A stretch of DNA of 64,000 bases from Paragemmobacter kunshanensis (GCF_011059185.1 NZ_JAALFE010000006.1:119401-183400), one strand, 5' to 3'. Positions 1-10,775 are shown, counted from the stretch's first letter. Notes: generated by a model from the letters alone, not told the origin. Translations and numbers: made by a program.

Positions 1-942
1 TCCGGCGCCACCTTCTTCTACAATTCCACCGGCGACCGGGGCGAGGCCGCCGCCCGCGCCTTCGCCGCCCAGGTGGACGAGGTGATGCGCGACCATGCCG
101 GCACCAATCGCCGCCTTGCAGTGGACAAGATCATGGTCCACGGCCTGCGCGCGCTGGAAGCCATCGGGTTTGAGGTGACAGAGGGCGAAGAACTTACCGA
201 ACGCACCCGCGCCATCAAGGGCCCCGACGATATGCTCGCCATGCGCTGCGCCGCGCATGCCTGCGAAAGCGCGGTGGCCGCGATGGAGGCCTTCACCCGC
301 GAGAACGTGCCCAAGGGCGGCATCTCCGAGGATGACATCTGGTCGGTCCTGCATGCCGAAAACATCCGCCGCGGCGGCGAATGGATCGAAACCCGCCTCC
401 TCGCCTCCGGCCCCCGCACCAATCCCTGGTTTCAGGAATGTGGGCCAAGGATCGTGCAGAACAATGAGATCGTGGCCTTCGACACCGACCTGATCGGCGC
501 CTACGGCTTCTGCATCGACATCTCGCGCACATGGTGGGTGGGCGACGAACGCCCGACCAATGCGATGATCGCGGCCCATGCCCATGCGCTGGACCATATC
601 CGCGACCATCAGGCGCGGCTGAAACCCGGCGTGTCGATCCGCGAGCTAACCTTCGGCGGCCATCAGCTGGAAGACCGCTACTGGAAGCAGAAATACTCCT
701 GCAAGATGCACGGGGTGGGGCTTTGCGATGAATGGCCCTATGTCACCTATCCCGACGGCTGGATGGAGGGCGCCTTCGACGCCGTCCTGGAACCCGGCAT
801 GACGATCTGCGTCGAGGCTCTGGTCAGCCCGGAGGGCGGCGATTTCTCGATCAAGCTGGAAGATCAGGTGCTGATCACGGAAACCGGCTGCGAGAACCTG
901 ACCCGCTACCCCTTTGACCGCGCCCTGATGGGCCAGCCGTGA
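1..942 (+). CDS. dddP: DMSP lyase DddP (M24-fold), 5'-truncated by window edge
   Basis: The reading frame is open from base 1, so the N-terminal part lies outside the window. DddP cleaves dimethylsulfoniopropionate to dimethyl sulfide and acrylate using an M24 (creatinase/aminopeptidase P) fold with two metal ions. Numbering from the first in-window Met (base 73), the metal-binding set is D137, D139, D149, H213, E248 and E263. This reproduces the spacing I recall for Ruegeria DddP (D295, D297, D307, H371, E406, E421). Y208 and D219 fall where its Tyr366 and Asp377 would. The segments FDTDLIGAYG and MHGVGLCDEWPY are DddP-like rather than generic Xaa-Pro peptidase. A GC hairpin follows at 968-984. 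A non-DMSP M24 hydrolase remains possible but less likely. Confidence 0.85.
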   Translation, partial: SGATFFYNSTGDRGEAAARAFAAQVDEVMRDHAGTNRRLAVDKIMVHGLRALEAIGFEVTEGEELTERTRAIKGPDDMLAMRCAAHACESAVAAMEAFTRENVPKGGISEDDIWSVLHAENIRRGGEWIETRLLASGPRTNPWFQECGPRIVQNNEIVAFDTDLIGAYGFCIDISRTWWVGDERPTNAMIAAHAHALDHIRDHQARLKPGVSIRELTFGGHQLEDRYWKQKYSCKMHGVGLCDEWPYVTYPDGWMEGAFDAVLEPGMTICVEALVSPEGGDFSIKLEDQVLITETGCENLTRYPFDRALMGQP

Positions 943-945
943 TTT

Positions 946-1156
946 GCGATTTTTCTGCGAAGAATCAGGGGGCTTTCCGCCCCCTCTTGGCGCGTGCCGC
1001 GCCAATTCACCCCCGAGGATATTTGAAAACAGATGAAGCAGCAGGCCCGCCTTTCCCTTCATCTGTTCTGAAAACATCCTGCAGGGGGTGAGGCGCGGCA
1101 CGCGCCGAGGGGGACGCAAAGTCCCCCTTCCTTCAGAATTTTCGCAGAAAATTCGT
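946..1156. repeat. Large composite inverted repeat between dddP and purB
   Basis: Nearly the whole spacer is one mirrored structure. From outside to inside each arm carries: a TTTTCTGCGAA-type motif (about 950; opposite copy 1135-1153, itself a GAATTTTC/GAAAATTC hairpin); a small G5/C5 hairpin (968-984; 1110-1126); a GGCGCGGCACGCGCC-like palindrome (990-1002; 1093-1107); a C-run/G-run; and a block reading CTTCATCTGTT on the plus strand at 1056 and as its reverse complement ending near 1036. The centre is about 18 bases. It shows the full anatomy of a repeat family present elsewhere in the window (4848, 12242, 20073, 30424 and the array at 33204-34310). It could terminate transcription in either direction. 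No gene is seen in it. Confidence 0.75.
968..984 (+). terminator. Hairpin downstream of dddP
   Basis: GGGGGC-TTTCC-GCCCCC is a perfect 6-bp stem with a 5-base loop, starting 26 bases after the dddP stop. There is no T-run, so termination efficiency is uncertain. It also forms one arm of the larger inverted repeat. Confidence 0.5.
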
Positions 1157-1239
1157 GCCCTCCGACCCCGCCCTGCGCCTTGCCTCGCCTGCCGTCCCGG
1201 CGTAAGGCCTGCGCGACCCCGTCCTGACATGAGGCCCCC

Positions 1240-2541
1240 ATGATCCCCCGCTATTCCCGCCCCGACATGGTCGCCATCTGGGAACCCCAGACCCGCTTCC
1301 GCATCTGGTTCGAGATCGAGGCCCATGCCTGCGACGCGCAAGCCGCCCTCGGCGTCATCCCCAAGGCCAATGCCGAAGCCGTCTGGAAGGCACGCGACGT
1401 CACCTTCGACGTCGCCCGCATCGACGAGATCGAGGCCGTCACCAAGCATGACGTCATCGCCTTCCTCACCCATCTGGCCGAAATCATCGGCAATGACGAG
1501 GCGCGCTTCGTCCATCAGGGGATGACCTCGTCGGATGTGCTGGACACCACGCTGAACATCCAGCTTGCCCGCGCCGCCGACCTCCTGCTGGCCGGCCTCG
1601 ACCGGGTGCTTGCCGCGCTGAAGGCCCGCGCCTTCGAACACAAGGACACCGTCCGCATCGGCCGCAGCCACGGCATCCATGCCGAACCCACCACCATGGG
1701 CCTGACCTTCGCGCGCTTCTATGCCGAAATGGCCCGCAACCGCGCCCGCCTCGTGAATGCCCGCGCCGAAATCGCGACCGGCGCCATCTCCGGCGCCGTC
1801 GGCACCTTCGCCAATATCGACCCCCGCGTCGAGGAACATGTCTGCGCGCAACTGGGCCTCATCCCCGAACCCATCTCCACGCAAGTGATCCCCCGCGACC
1901 GCCACGCCATGTTCTTCGCCACGCTGGGCGTCATCGCCTCCAGCATCGAGAACATCGCCATCGAGATCCGCCACATGCAGCGCACCGAGGTGCTGGAGGC
2001 CGAGGAATTCTTCTCTCCCGGCCAGAAGGGCAGCTCCGCCATGCCGCACAAGAGGAACCCGGTCCTGACCGAAAACCTCACCGGCCTTGCCCGGCTTGTG
2101 CGCATGTCCGTGACGCCCGCGCTGGAAAACGTGGCGCTCTGGCATGAACGCGACATCTCCCATTCCTCGGTCGAGCGCGCCATCGGCCCGGATACCACCA
2201 TCACGCTCGACTTCGCGCTGCACCGCCTGGCGGGCGTGGTGGAAAAGCTGGTGATCTATCCCGAGAACATGCTGAAGAACATGAACAAGTTCAAGGGTCT
2301 GGTCATGTCGCAGCGGGTTCTCCTCGCGCTCACCCAGGCCGGTGTCAGCCGCGAGGACAGCTACCGCCTCGTCCAGCGCAACGCGATGAAGGTCTGGGAG
2401 AAGGGCGCCGATTTCAAGACCGAACTCCTCGCCGATCCCGAGGTGACCGCCGCCCTCTCGCCCGCCGAAATCGAAGAGAAATTCGACCTTGGCTATCACA
2501 CCAAACATGTCGACACGATCTTCGCCCGCGTCTTCGGCTGA
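1240..2541 (+). CDS. purB: Adenylosuccinate lyase
   Basis: The 433-aa protein catalyses two fumarate-releasing steps: SAICAR to AICAR in purine synthesis, and adenylosuccinate to AMP. It belongs to the fumarase/aspartase superfamily. The signature loop SSAMPHKRNP is at residues 265-274, and the catalytic-His region GRSHGIHAEPTT and the TSSDVLDT segment are present. Length is typical of the short bacterial form (about 430-435 aa). ATG at 1240 begins MIPRYSRPDM, the usual alphaproteobacterial N-terminus. A small secreted protein follows 155 bases downstream in the same direction, an arrangement I recall from related genomes. Confidence 0.97.
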   Translation: MIPRYSRPDMVAIWEPQTRFRIWFEIEAHACDAQAALGVIPKANAEAVWKARDVTFDVARIDEIEAVTKHDVIAFLTHLAEIIGNDEARFVHQGMTSSDVLDTTLNIQLARAADLLLAGLDRVLAALKARAFEHKDTVRIGRSHGIHAEPTTMGLTFARFYAEMARNRARLVNARAEIATGAISGAVGTFANIDPRVEEHVCAQLGLIPEPISTQVIPRDRHAMFFATLGVIASSIENIAIEIRHMQRTEVLEAEEFFSPGQKGSSAMPHKRNPVLTENLTGLARLVRMSVTPALENVALWHERDISHSSVERAIGPDTTITLDFALHRLAGVVEKLVIYPENMLKNMNKFKGLVMSQRVLLALTQAGVSREDSYRLVQRNAMKVWEKGADFKTELLADPEVTAALSPAEIEEKFDLGYHTKHVDTIFARVFG

Positions 2542-2696
2542 TCTCACGAAAGCGTGAAAACGACCTGCGGCAGGGACGGAAAAAACCATCCTTGCCTTTG
2601 TCGATTCCATGTTACCTTCAAAGATACGTACCGGATGCGGATTTTCCGACGGCCGGTCGCCCTGCCCATAGCAACACGCGCATGAAAGGACGACCC

Positions 2697-2867
2697 GTGA
2701 AGATCAAGACCACCCTCATTGCCCTGACCCTCGGCCTCGCGCCGACCTTCGCCCTCGCCGGCGGCGGCTGCAACTGGGAGAAAACCCAGCAATCCGCCTC
2801 GTCCTGTGCCGAAGGCACCGTCTACGATGCGAAATCGGGCACCTGCGTGCCGCAGACCACCTCCTGA
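2697..2867 (+). CDS. Small secreted Cys-containing protein downstream of purB
   Basis: This 56-aa protein (GTG start) has a clear Sec signal peptide (VKIKTTLIALTLGLAPTFALA, cleavage after ALA), leaving a mature peptide of about 35 residues with three cysteines (CNWEK, SSCAEG, GTCVP). An AAAGGA Shine-Dalgarno at 2685-2690 lies six bases before the GTG. An in-frame ATG at 2682 overlaps that site, so the GTG is preferred. Similar peptides with an SCAEGxxxDxxxGxCVP tail occur beside purB in related bacteria and are often mislabelled adenylosuccinate lyase by proximity. Function is unknown. The tail resembles a miniature chitin-binding/peritrophin pattern but is too short to assign. Confidence 0.7.
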   Translation: MKIKTTLIALTLGLAPTFALAGGGCNWEKTQQSASSCAEGTVYDAKSGTCVPQTTS

Positions 2868-2939
2868 TCGGGGGCCCGGTAAGGGCCGGTTAACCCGGCC
2901 CCGCTACCCTTTCCGAAAGTCGCATCGGGAAGGATCACC

Positions 2940-3998
2940 ATGCAGGACGAAAGCCCTGTCGCATTCGCGCGCAACGCCCCGGTCGCGGGGCTTCTGCCGC
3001 GCAGCACCACCCCCACGGAAAAGGCCGCGATCATCGTGAGGCTGATGCTGGCCGAAGGCGCGCCGCTGCCGCTGTCGGGCCTGCCTGAACATCACCAGAC
3101 CCGCCTCGCCGAACAGATGGCCCGCATGGGCCTTGTGGATCGTGCCACGCTTGCCGCCGTGGTCGATGACTTCCTCACCGCGCTCGATGCCGCCGGCCTC
3201 ACCTTTCCCGACGGGCTGGATGATGCGCTGGCCCTGGTCGATGGCCATATCTCGCCCAATGCCGCCAGCCGCCTGCGCCGCATGGCCGCCAGCACCGCCC
3301 GCACCGATCCCTGGGAACGCATCGCCACCCTCCCGCCCGAAGACCTGCTTCCCCTCATCGCGGAAGAGGCGGCCGAAACCGCCGCCGTCACCCTGTCGAA
3401 ACTGCCCGTCGCCCGGGCCGCCGATCTTCTGTCGCGCATGCCGGGCGACCGCGCGCGCCGGGTTGCCCTTGCCATGTCGCGCACCGCCGCCATCGCGCCG
3501 GAAACCCTACGCCGAATCGGCCTGTCGCTCTTGGCGCAACTGGATCAGCGCCCGCCCCGCGCCTTTTCCACCGGCCCGGTCGACCGGATCGGTGCCATCC
3601 TCAACGTCTCGCCCGCCACCACGCGCGACGATGTCCTCGCCGGGCTGGATGAGGCCGATGCCAGCTTCGCCGAACAGGTCCGCCGCGCGATCTTCACCTT
3701 CGCCCATATCCCCGCCCGCATCGCCCCGCGCGACCTGCCGCGCATCCTGCGCGCCGTCGATGCGCCCACCCTGACCACGGCCTTCGCCGCCGCCGCCGCC
3801 GATCCTGCCCTGTCTCCCGTCCTGGAACAGATCCTCGCCGCGCTCTCCCCCCGCATGGTGCAGCAATTGCGCGAAGACATGGCCGCCCGGGGCAGCGTCA
3901 CGCCCCGCGACGCCGATGCCGCCTTCACCGCGATCACCACCGCCATCCGCAACCTCGAAGCCTCGGGCGAACTCACTCTGAAACAGGAAGGGGAGTGA
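2940..3998 (+). CDS. fliG: Flagellar motor switch protein FliG
   Basis: The 352-aa protein resembles alphaproteobacterial FliG, the rotor protein of the flagellar switch that links the MS ring to FliM/FliN and meets the stator. An N-terminal helical domain (TEKAAIIVRLMLAEGAPLPLS) is followed by the middle and C-terminal armadillo-like domains. The segment FAEQVRRAIFTFAHIPARIAPRDLPRILRAVD at about residues 240-271 is the most diagnostic. Length is slightly above the usual 330-345 aa. The gene stands alone without other flagellar genes in view, so assignment rests on sequence only. The stop codon merges into a pyrimidine-rich low-complexity tract, and an open frame starting at the overlapping GTG (3995) is treated as spurious. 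Confidence 0.85.
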   Translation: MQDESPVAFARNAPVAGLLPRSTTPTEKAAIIVRLMLAEGAPLPLSGLPEHHQTRLAEQMARMGLVDRATLAAVVDDFLTALDAAGLTFPDGLDDALALVDGHISPNAASRLRRMAASTARTDPWERIATLPPEDLLPLIAEEAAETAAVTLSKLPVARAADLLSRMPGDRARRVALAMSRTAAIAPETLRRIGLSLLAQLDQRPPRAFSTGPVDRIGAILNVSPATTRDDVLAGLDEADASFAEQVRRAIFTFAHIPARIAPRDLPRILRAVDAPTLTTAFAAAAADPALSPVLEQILAALSPRMVQQLREDMAARGSVTPRDADAAFTAITTAIRNLEASGELTLKQEGE

Positions 3999-4750
3999 CC
4001 GGGGCCCCTTCCCCTTCCCCTTCCCCTTCCCCTTCCCTTTCGCCTTCCACTTCTCTGTCGCCTTCCGCTTCCCTTTCGCCTTCGCCTTCGCTCTCCCCTT
4101 CCGCTTCGCCCTCCCCTTCCCTTTCGCCTCCGCCTTCGCCTCCCCTTTCGCCTTCCGCTTCCCTTTCACCTTCCACATCCCCTTCGGCTTCCGCTTCCGC
4201 TTCCCCTTCGCCTTCGCTTTCCCCTTCCGCCTCGCCGTCCCCGTCTCCCTTCACCGCCCGCTCACAGTCCCTCTCCTCCTTCGCCTCTCCCTCCCCCTTG
4301 ACCTCCCTCTCACCGTCCCTCCCTCCCTTTGCCTTTGCCTTCCCTTTCGCCTTCCACTTCCCTGTCGTCTTCCGCTTCCGCTTCGCCTTCGCCCTCGCTT
4401 TCCCTTCGCCTTCGCTTTCCCCTTCCGCTTCACCGTCCCCCTCTCCCTTCACCGCCCGCTCACAGTCTCTCTCCTCCTTCGCCTGTCCCTCCCCCGTGAC
4501 CTCCCTCTCACCGTCCCTCTCTCCCTTTGCCACCCCCTTCCCCCCTCACCTCCTTCTCACCTTCCCTCACCACCTACCCCCCTCCCCCTCTCCTGCCCCT
4601 TCCCGTTCACCTCCTGCTCCCGCTCCCTCACACCGTCCCTCCCTGCCCTTGTTTCCTCCGTCCCCTCTCCAACCTCACACCGTCCCCCTTTCCCCGTCCC
4701 TACTCCCGCCCCTGCCTGTCCACCTCCTGCTCTCCCTCCCGCTCATCTCC
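3999..4750. repeat. Pyrimidine-rich low-complexity tract after fliG
   Basis: The plus strand is almost entirely C and T with scattered G, built from drifting hexamers of the TTCCCC / TTCGCC / TTCCGC type that start right after the fliG stop. Inside is a longer direct duplication: 4211-4333 and 4409-4531 are about 123 bases each, 198 bases apart, both containing ACCGCCCGCTCACAGTC. Open frames on the two strands encode only Ser/Pro-rich or Lys/Gly/Glu-rich nonsense with no ribosome-binding site, so I call it non-coding. Such strand asymmetry can favour triplex (H-DNA) or slipped structures. It is the longest gene-free stretch near fliG. Confidence 0.8.
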
Positions 4751-4847
4751 CCCTCGGACCGGGGCCGCAGGGGCCACGCCGCCCGCATGGCCAGCCCCTC
4801 GGCCTTGCCTCCCCTCCCGGAACACCCCCGCACCGGCGGCCCGCCCC

Positions 4848-4920
4848 TTCATCTTGGCCCAAATACCCGCAGGGGGTGAATGACGGCGCGGCACGCGCCG
4901 GCAGAGGGGGCGGCACGCCC
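4848..4920 (+). repeat. Intergenic palindromic repeat element
   Basis: This is a family member starting CTTCATCTTGGCCC, then AAATACCCGCAGGGGG, then the palindrome GGCGCGGCACGCGCC and a GGGGGCGGCACGCCCC hairpin. It lies just upstream of the EamA transporter gene. The same order of blocks occurs at 12242 and in mirrored form at 946-1156. Confidence 0.7.
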
Positions 4921-4993
4921 CTTGCCTCCTCCACGCGCCGCCTTGCACCCGGCCCGCCGCCCGCCTAGGGTCCGCCCCAGCAAGGAATCCGCG

Positions 4994-5869
4994 ATGCAGC
5001 ACCCGACCGAAGCCTCCACCCGCCAGGGCATCGTCCTCATGCTGCTGTCGCTTCTGATGTTCACCGCGATGGATGCGCTGGCCAAGGGGCTGGTCCAGAC
5101 CTATCCCACCGCCCAGGTCATCTGGGCGCGCTTCGCGGGGCAGCTTTTCCTTGTGGTGCTGATCCTGAACATCCGGCTCGGCCCGGCCCTGCGCACCCGC
5201 CATCCCGGGCTGCATGCGCTGCGCTCGCTGGCCCAGCTCGGGGCGACCGGCTTCTTCTTCGCCTCGCTCGGCCATATCGGCCTGGCCGAGGCGACGGCCC
5301 TCGCCGATCTGAACCCTGTCCTCATCACCCTTGGCGCCGCGCTCTTCCTTGGCGAAAGACTGGGTCCGCGCCGGATCGCGGGCGTCTTTGCCGCGATGAT
5401 CGGCGCGCTGATCATCATCCGGCCCGGCGCCGATGTCTTCACCCCCGCCGCCCTGCTGCCCCTGGCCTGCGCCCTGTCCTATGCCACCGCCGCCCTGCTC
5501 ACCCGCAAGGTCGGCATGACCGAAAGCCCCTGGACCGCCATGTTCTACGGCGCCTTCCTCGGCACGATCGTCATGTCGGCCGTGATGCCCATGGTCTGGC
5601 AGCCCATCGCGGCGGCCGACCTCTGGCGCTTCGCGCTCATCTGCGCGCTTGGCACCGCGGCCCAGATCTGCCTGATCCGCGCCTTCTCGATGGCCGAGGC
5701 CGGGGCCATCGCCCCCTTCGGCTATGCGGGCATCATCCTCGCCACGGGCTGGGGGATCATCCTTTATGACGAATGGCCCGACGCGCTTACCCTGCTGGGG
5801 GCCGCGATCATCGTGATCGCGGGGCTCTATGTCTGGCACCGCGAAACCCGCGCGCGCCGCGCGGGCTGA
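4994..5869 (+). CDS. EamA/DMT-superfamily transporter
   Basis: The 291-aa protein has about ten hydrophobic segments and two EamA repeats (first half ending near the GERLGPRRIAG loop, second half ending DEWPDALTLLGAAIIVIAG). These proteins are inner-membrane carriers for small metabolites, and the substrate cannot be read from sequence. ATG at 4994 is chosen because AAGGA lies seven bases upstream and MQHPTEASTRQG is the normal short cytoplasmic N-terminus. Frames extending further upstream run into the repeat element. It is convergent with the DUF1223 gene, whose stop is eight bases away. Confidence 0.88.
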   Translation: MQHPTEASTRQGIVLMLLSLLMFTAMDALAKGLVQTYPTAQVIWARFAGQLFLVVLILNIRLGPALRTRHPGLHALRSLAQLGATGFFFASLGHIGLAEATALADLNPVLITLGAALFLGERLGPRRIAGVFAAMIGALIIIRPGADVFTPAALLPLACALSYATAALLTRKVGMTESPWTAMFYGAFLGTIVMSAVMPMVWQPIAAADLWRFALICALGTAAQICLIRAFSMAEAGAIAPFGYAGIILATGWGIILYDEWPDALTLLGAAIIVIAGLYVWHRETRARRAG

Positions 5870-5877
5870 TCAGGGCC

Positions 5878-6579
5878 TCACTCCAGCCGCGCCGCCGCCA
5901 GAACCGAGGCCGGCCCCGGCTCCTGCACGATCACCACCACCGGCTCCGCCCCCGGCGCATCCGCCATCATCTCCAGAGGGGCCTGCCCCGGCCAATCCGC
6001 CAGCGTCTTCCATTCCGTCACGATGTTGCGATAGGTCACCACGCGGCCCGCATTCTCGCCCCGCTCGATGGCCACTTCCGCCGCGGGCAGATAGCGCACC
6101 ATCTGCACCACCGCTCCGCCCGGCAGGGGCCGATCCGCCACCGCGCCGATGCGCACCTGATCGCCCATCCGCTCCAGCGTCACCCGCACCGTCGGAACCG
6201 CCGCCAGATGCTTGCCGATCAGCTTCACCACCGATTCCGGCTCATTGCCCTCGACCCGCTCCACCCCGCCGATGATCATCTGCGGCGTATAGATCATCCG
6301 GCTCTTCGCCGCCCGGGCATAGCTCTTCTGCCGCTCGGTGAACTGGGCCTTGGCAAAGCTGTCTTCCCAGCCGATGTAATCCCAGTAATCCACATGCAGC
6401 GCCAGCGCGATCACCTCTTCATGGGTGGCAAGCTCGGCCATGAATTCATCCGCGGGCGGGCATGAGGAACAGCCCTGGCTCGTGTAAAGCTCCACCACCA
6501 CGCCTTCGGTCGATTGCGCCGCCACCGGCGCGGCAAGGCACAGAAGCAGCCCGCAGGCCCCGCTGACGATATGTCGCAT
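5878..6579 (-). CDS. DUF1223 secreted thioredoxin-fold protein
   Basis: The 233-aa protein has a Sec signal peptide ([22 protein letters not shown]). It is followed by the DUF1223 core: [20 protein letters not shown] at about 26-45 with a CSSCPPA motif resembling a thioredoxin CxxC site, then [17 protein letters not shown] and YTPQMIIGG. The family is periplasmic and presumed redox-related, but no reaction is established. The start at 6579 has a GGAAGGA ribosome-binding site four bases upstream. A longer in-frame extension reaches into the acnA promoter and is rejected. The gene is divergent from acnA across 289 bases. Confidence 0.85.
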   Translation of the reverse strand: MRHIVSGACGLLLCLAAPVAAQSTEGVVVELYTSQGCSSCPPADEFMAELATHEEVIALALHVDYWDYIGWEDSFAKAQFTERQKSYARAAKSRMIYTPQMIIGGVERVEGNEPESVVKLIGKHLAAVPTVRVTLERMGDQVRIGAVADRPLPGGAVVQMVRYLPAAEVAIERGENAGRVVTYRNIVTEWKTLADWPGQAPLEMMADAPGAEPVVVIVQEPGPASVLAAARLE

Positions 6580-6743
6580 CTGTTCCTTCCCGATCTTCCA
6601 ACGTCGTCTTGCTGTAACAAAAAGCCCGCCCCCGCGGCCAATCAAGGTTTTGCGATTGCCATGCCGCCGGATTTCACGCCCCTGCGTGCCGCAGGACACG
6701 CCCCCACCCCGCCGGATTTCCCGCAGAAAGGGACTGGATTTTC

Positions 6744-6762
6744 TGCATACAATTGCATACAA
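6744..6762 (+). promoter_or_regulatory. Putative operator in the acnA promoter region
   Basis: Two identical 9-mers, TGCATACAA, start exactly 10 bp apart (6744-6752 and 6754-6762), about one helical turn. Each sits in a TTGCATACAA-like imperfect palindrome close to operators of FadR-type GntR regulators. They lie 107 bases upstream of the acnA start. The regulator is not in the window, and binding is inferred. Confidence 0.4.
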
Positions 6763-6868
6763 CAGCGCAGAACCCCTTGCCCGACAGGATTCTTTCAGGC
6801 ATCGGAAACCCCAGAGAGGCCCGCTTCCCGGGTCCATCGTGAACGCCAGCCATTCGCAGGAGGCAAGC

Positions 6869-9556
<2,688 letters not shown>

Positions 9557-9583
9557 TCCGGCATGGAACTTGCAACCATCAGG

Positions 9584-9607
9584 CCCCGCGGCAGAAATGC
9601 CGCGGGG
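9584..9607 (+). terminator. acnA terminator hairpin
   Basis: CCCCGCGGC-AGAAAT-GCCGCGGGG is a perfect 9-bp stem 27 bases past the acnA stop, followed by CTTCCGCTTTTCC with a modest T-rich tail. Confidence 0.7.
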
Positions 9608-9997
9608 CTTCCGCTTTTCCGCCGCTTTCCCGCCGCATTCCCCAGGCACAAAGCCGCCATCGCGCAAGGCCGCACGCGCAGGACCGGGGGAAAACCCGGC
9701 GCCTGTGCGCGCCTCTGTGGAAACCTACTGTTTCCAACAAAGCGGACTGTGTTCCCGCCGGAATCGGCTATTCTGATCCCGTCGCGTATGAGTGTCACTC
9801 ACGCCGGGAACCGCCAGATGATCGTCTTAACACCCCCCCCTGTCTCAAGGCGCATGGCGCGCCCCGGCGCGTGTCTTCCCTTGGGCGAAGGGCTTTTTCT
9901 CTTCGCCCTGCTCTGCCTTGTGCTTTCAGGTATGTGACCGGAATTTCCCGGAGTTCGATTTCAGGTCGGCCGCCGCTCTCCCTTGGGCGAAGGCCAG
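9608..9997. other. Gene-free stretch with palindrome and short direct repeat
   Basis: There is no convincing gene between the acnA and ccmG terminators. Seen inside: a perfect palindrome TGAGTG-T-CACTCA at 9789-9801; a GGGCGAAG...CTTCGCCC hairpin with a T-run in the loop near 9893-9918; and a direct repeat of CCCTTGGGCGAAGG near 9888 and 9981. A small RNA is possible, since a palindromic operator-like site is followed by two hairpins, but nothing proves it. Confidence 0.35.
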
Positions 9998-10027
9998 AAA
10001 AGGGGGGCAGTCACCTGCCCCCCTTTT
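9998..10027 (-). terminator. Bidirectional intrinsic terminator after ccmG
   Basis: AAAAGGGGGGCAG-TCAC-CTGCCCCCCTTTT is a perfect 13-bp stem with a 4-base loop and A/T runs on both sides. It lies 45 bases beyond the ccmG stop, so it should end the yajC-to-ccmG transcription unit and could also stop plus-strand transcripts. Confidence 0.85.
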
Positions 10028-10072
10028 TCCATTCCCGCAGTCCTGATCCGGCAATCGCCGCGCCCGCCCGCG

Positions 10073-10621
10073 TCAGGGCGACCCGGCCTCTTCCGCCAGC
10101 GCCGCCTCCAGCGCGGGCAGGAAGCGCGCCTCGTAATCCGTCCCCACCAGCGGCCCGATGAAGCGGAAGGCCACCGTCCCATCCCCCCGCAGGATGAAGG
10201 TCTCGGGCGGCGCGGTCACGCCCCATTCCACCCGGTCCTTGCCATCGGGATCGAAGCCCACCGCGAAGAAGGGATTGCCCTCCTCCTCCAGGTATTTCGT
10301 CGCCGCCGCCGCATCGTCGCGCATGTTCACGCCCGCCACCCGGATGCCCCGCGCGGCCATCTCCAAAAGCACCGGATGCTCGGCCCGGCAGGGCGGGCAC
10401 CAGCTCGCCCAGAAATTCACCACCGTCACCTCGCCCGCCCGCAGATCCGCATCCGTCAGCGCGGCATAGCCCGGCAGGGCCTGCGCCGGCACCTCCGGCG
10501 CCTGCCGCCCGATGAAGACCGACGGCAGGTCATCGGGATTGCTGCGCTGCATCCCCACCCAGAACATCCCCGCCAGCCCCAGAAACAGCACCGGCGGCAG
10601 CACCATCAGCCATCTAGCCAT
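10073..10621 (-). CDS. ccmG: Cytochrome c maturation thiol:disulfide protein CcmG/DsbE
   Basis: The 182-aa periplasmic thioredoxin is anchored by one N-terminal membrane segment (about residues 5-23). The active-site motif WCPPC has C75 and C78, and GVTAPPETF near 137-145 is the CcmG-specific cis-Pro region. It keeps apocytochrome c CxxCH thiols reduced for heme attachment. Its start overlaps the ccmD stop by eight bases, indicating translational coupling. It is the last gene of the ccm cluster and is followed by a strong terminator. Confidence 0.95.
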   Translation of the reverse strand: MARWLMVLPPVLFLGLAGMFWVGMQRSNPDDLPSVFIGRQAPEVPAQALPGYAALTDADLRAGEVTVVNFWASWCPPCRAEHPVLLEMAARGIRVAGVNMRDDAAAATKYLEEEGNPFFAVGFDPDGKDRVEWGVTAPPETFILRGDGTVAFRFIGPLVGTDYEARFLPALEAALAEEAGSP

Positions 10622-10775
10622 TCTCGCGCTCCTGCCGCGCCTCGACCTCGCGCAACTGCGCCTTCACCCGCGCCCCGCGCCACATCGTCCAGCCCACCAG
10701 CGCCACCAGCAGCAGCAGCGAGGCCGCATAGGACGACAGCACGGCAAAGGCGTATTTCCCCAGATCCGGCATCAT
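10614..10775 (-). CDS. ccmD: Heme exporter protein CcmD
   Basis: This 53-aa protein has a single membrane segment (about residues 10-32) and a charged Arg/Glu-rich tail, the standard form of CcmD. CcmD helps release holo-CcmE from the CcmABC complex. It starts MMPDLGKYAF at 10775, overlapping the ccmC stop as ATGA, and its own stop overlaps ccmG. Position between ccmC and ccmG decides the assignment, as the family is poorly conserved. Confidence 0.9.
   Translation of the reverse strand: MMPDLGKYAFAVLSSYAASLLLLVALVGWTMWRGARVKAQLREVEARQERENG

Noticed and set aside
3995..4879. Ser/Pro-rich protein starting at the GTG overlapping the fliG stop
   Set aside because: It simply translates the low-complexity hexamer tract and runs through an intergenic repeat element; no Shine-Dalgarno or conserved domain.
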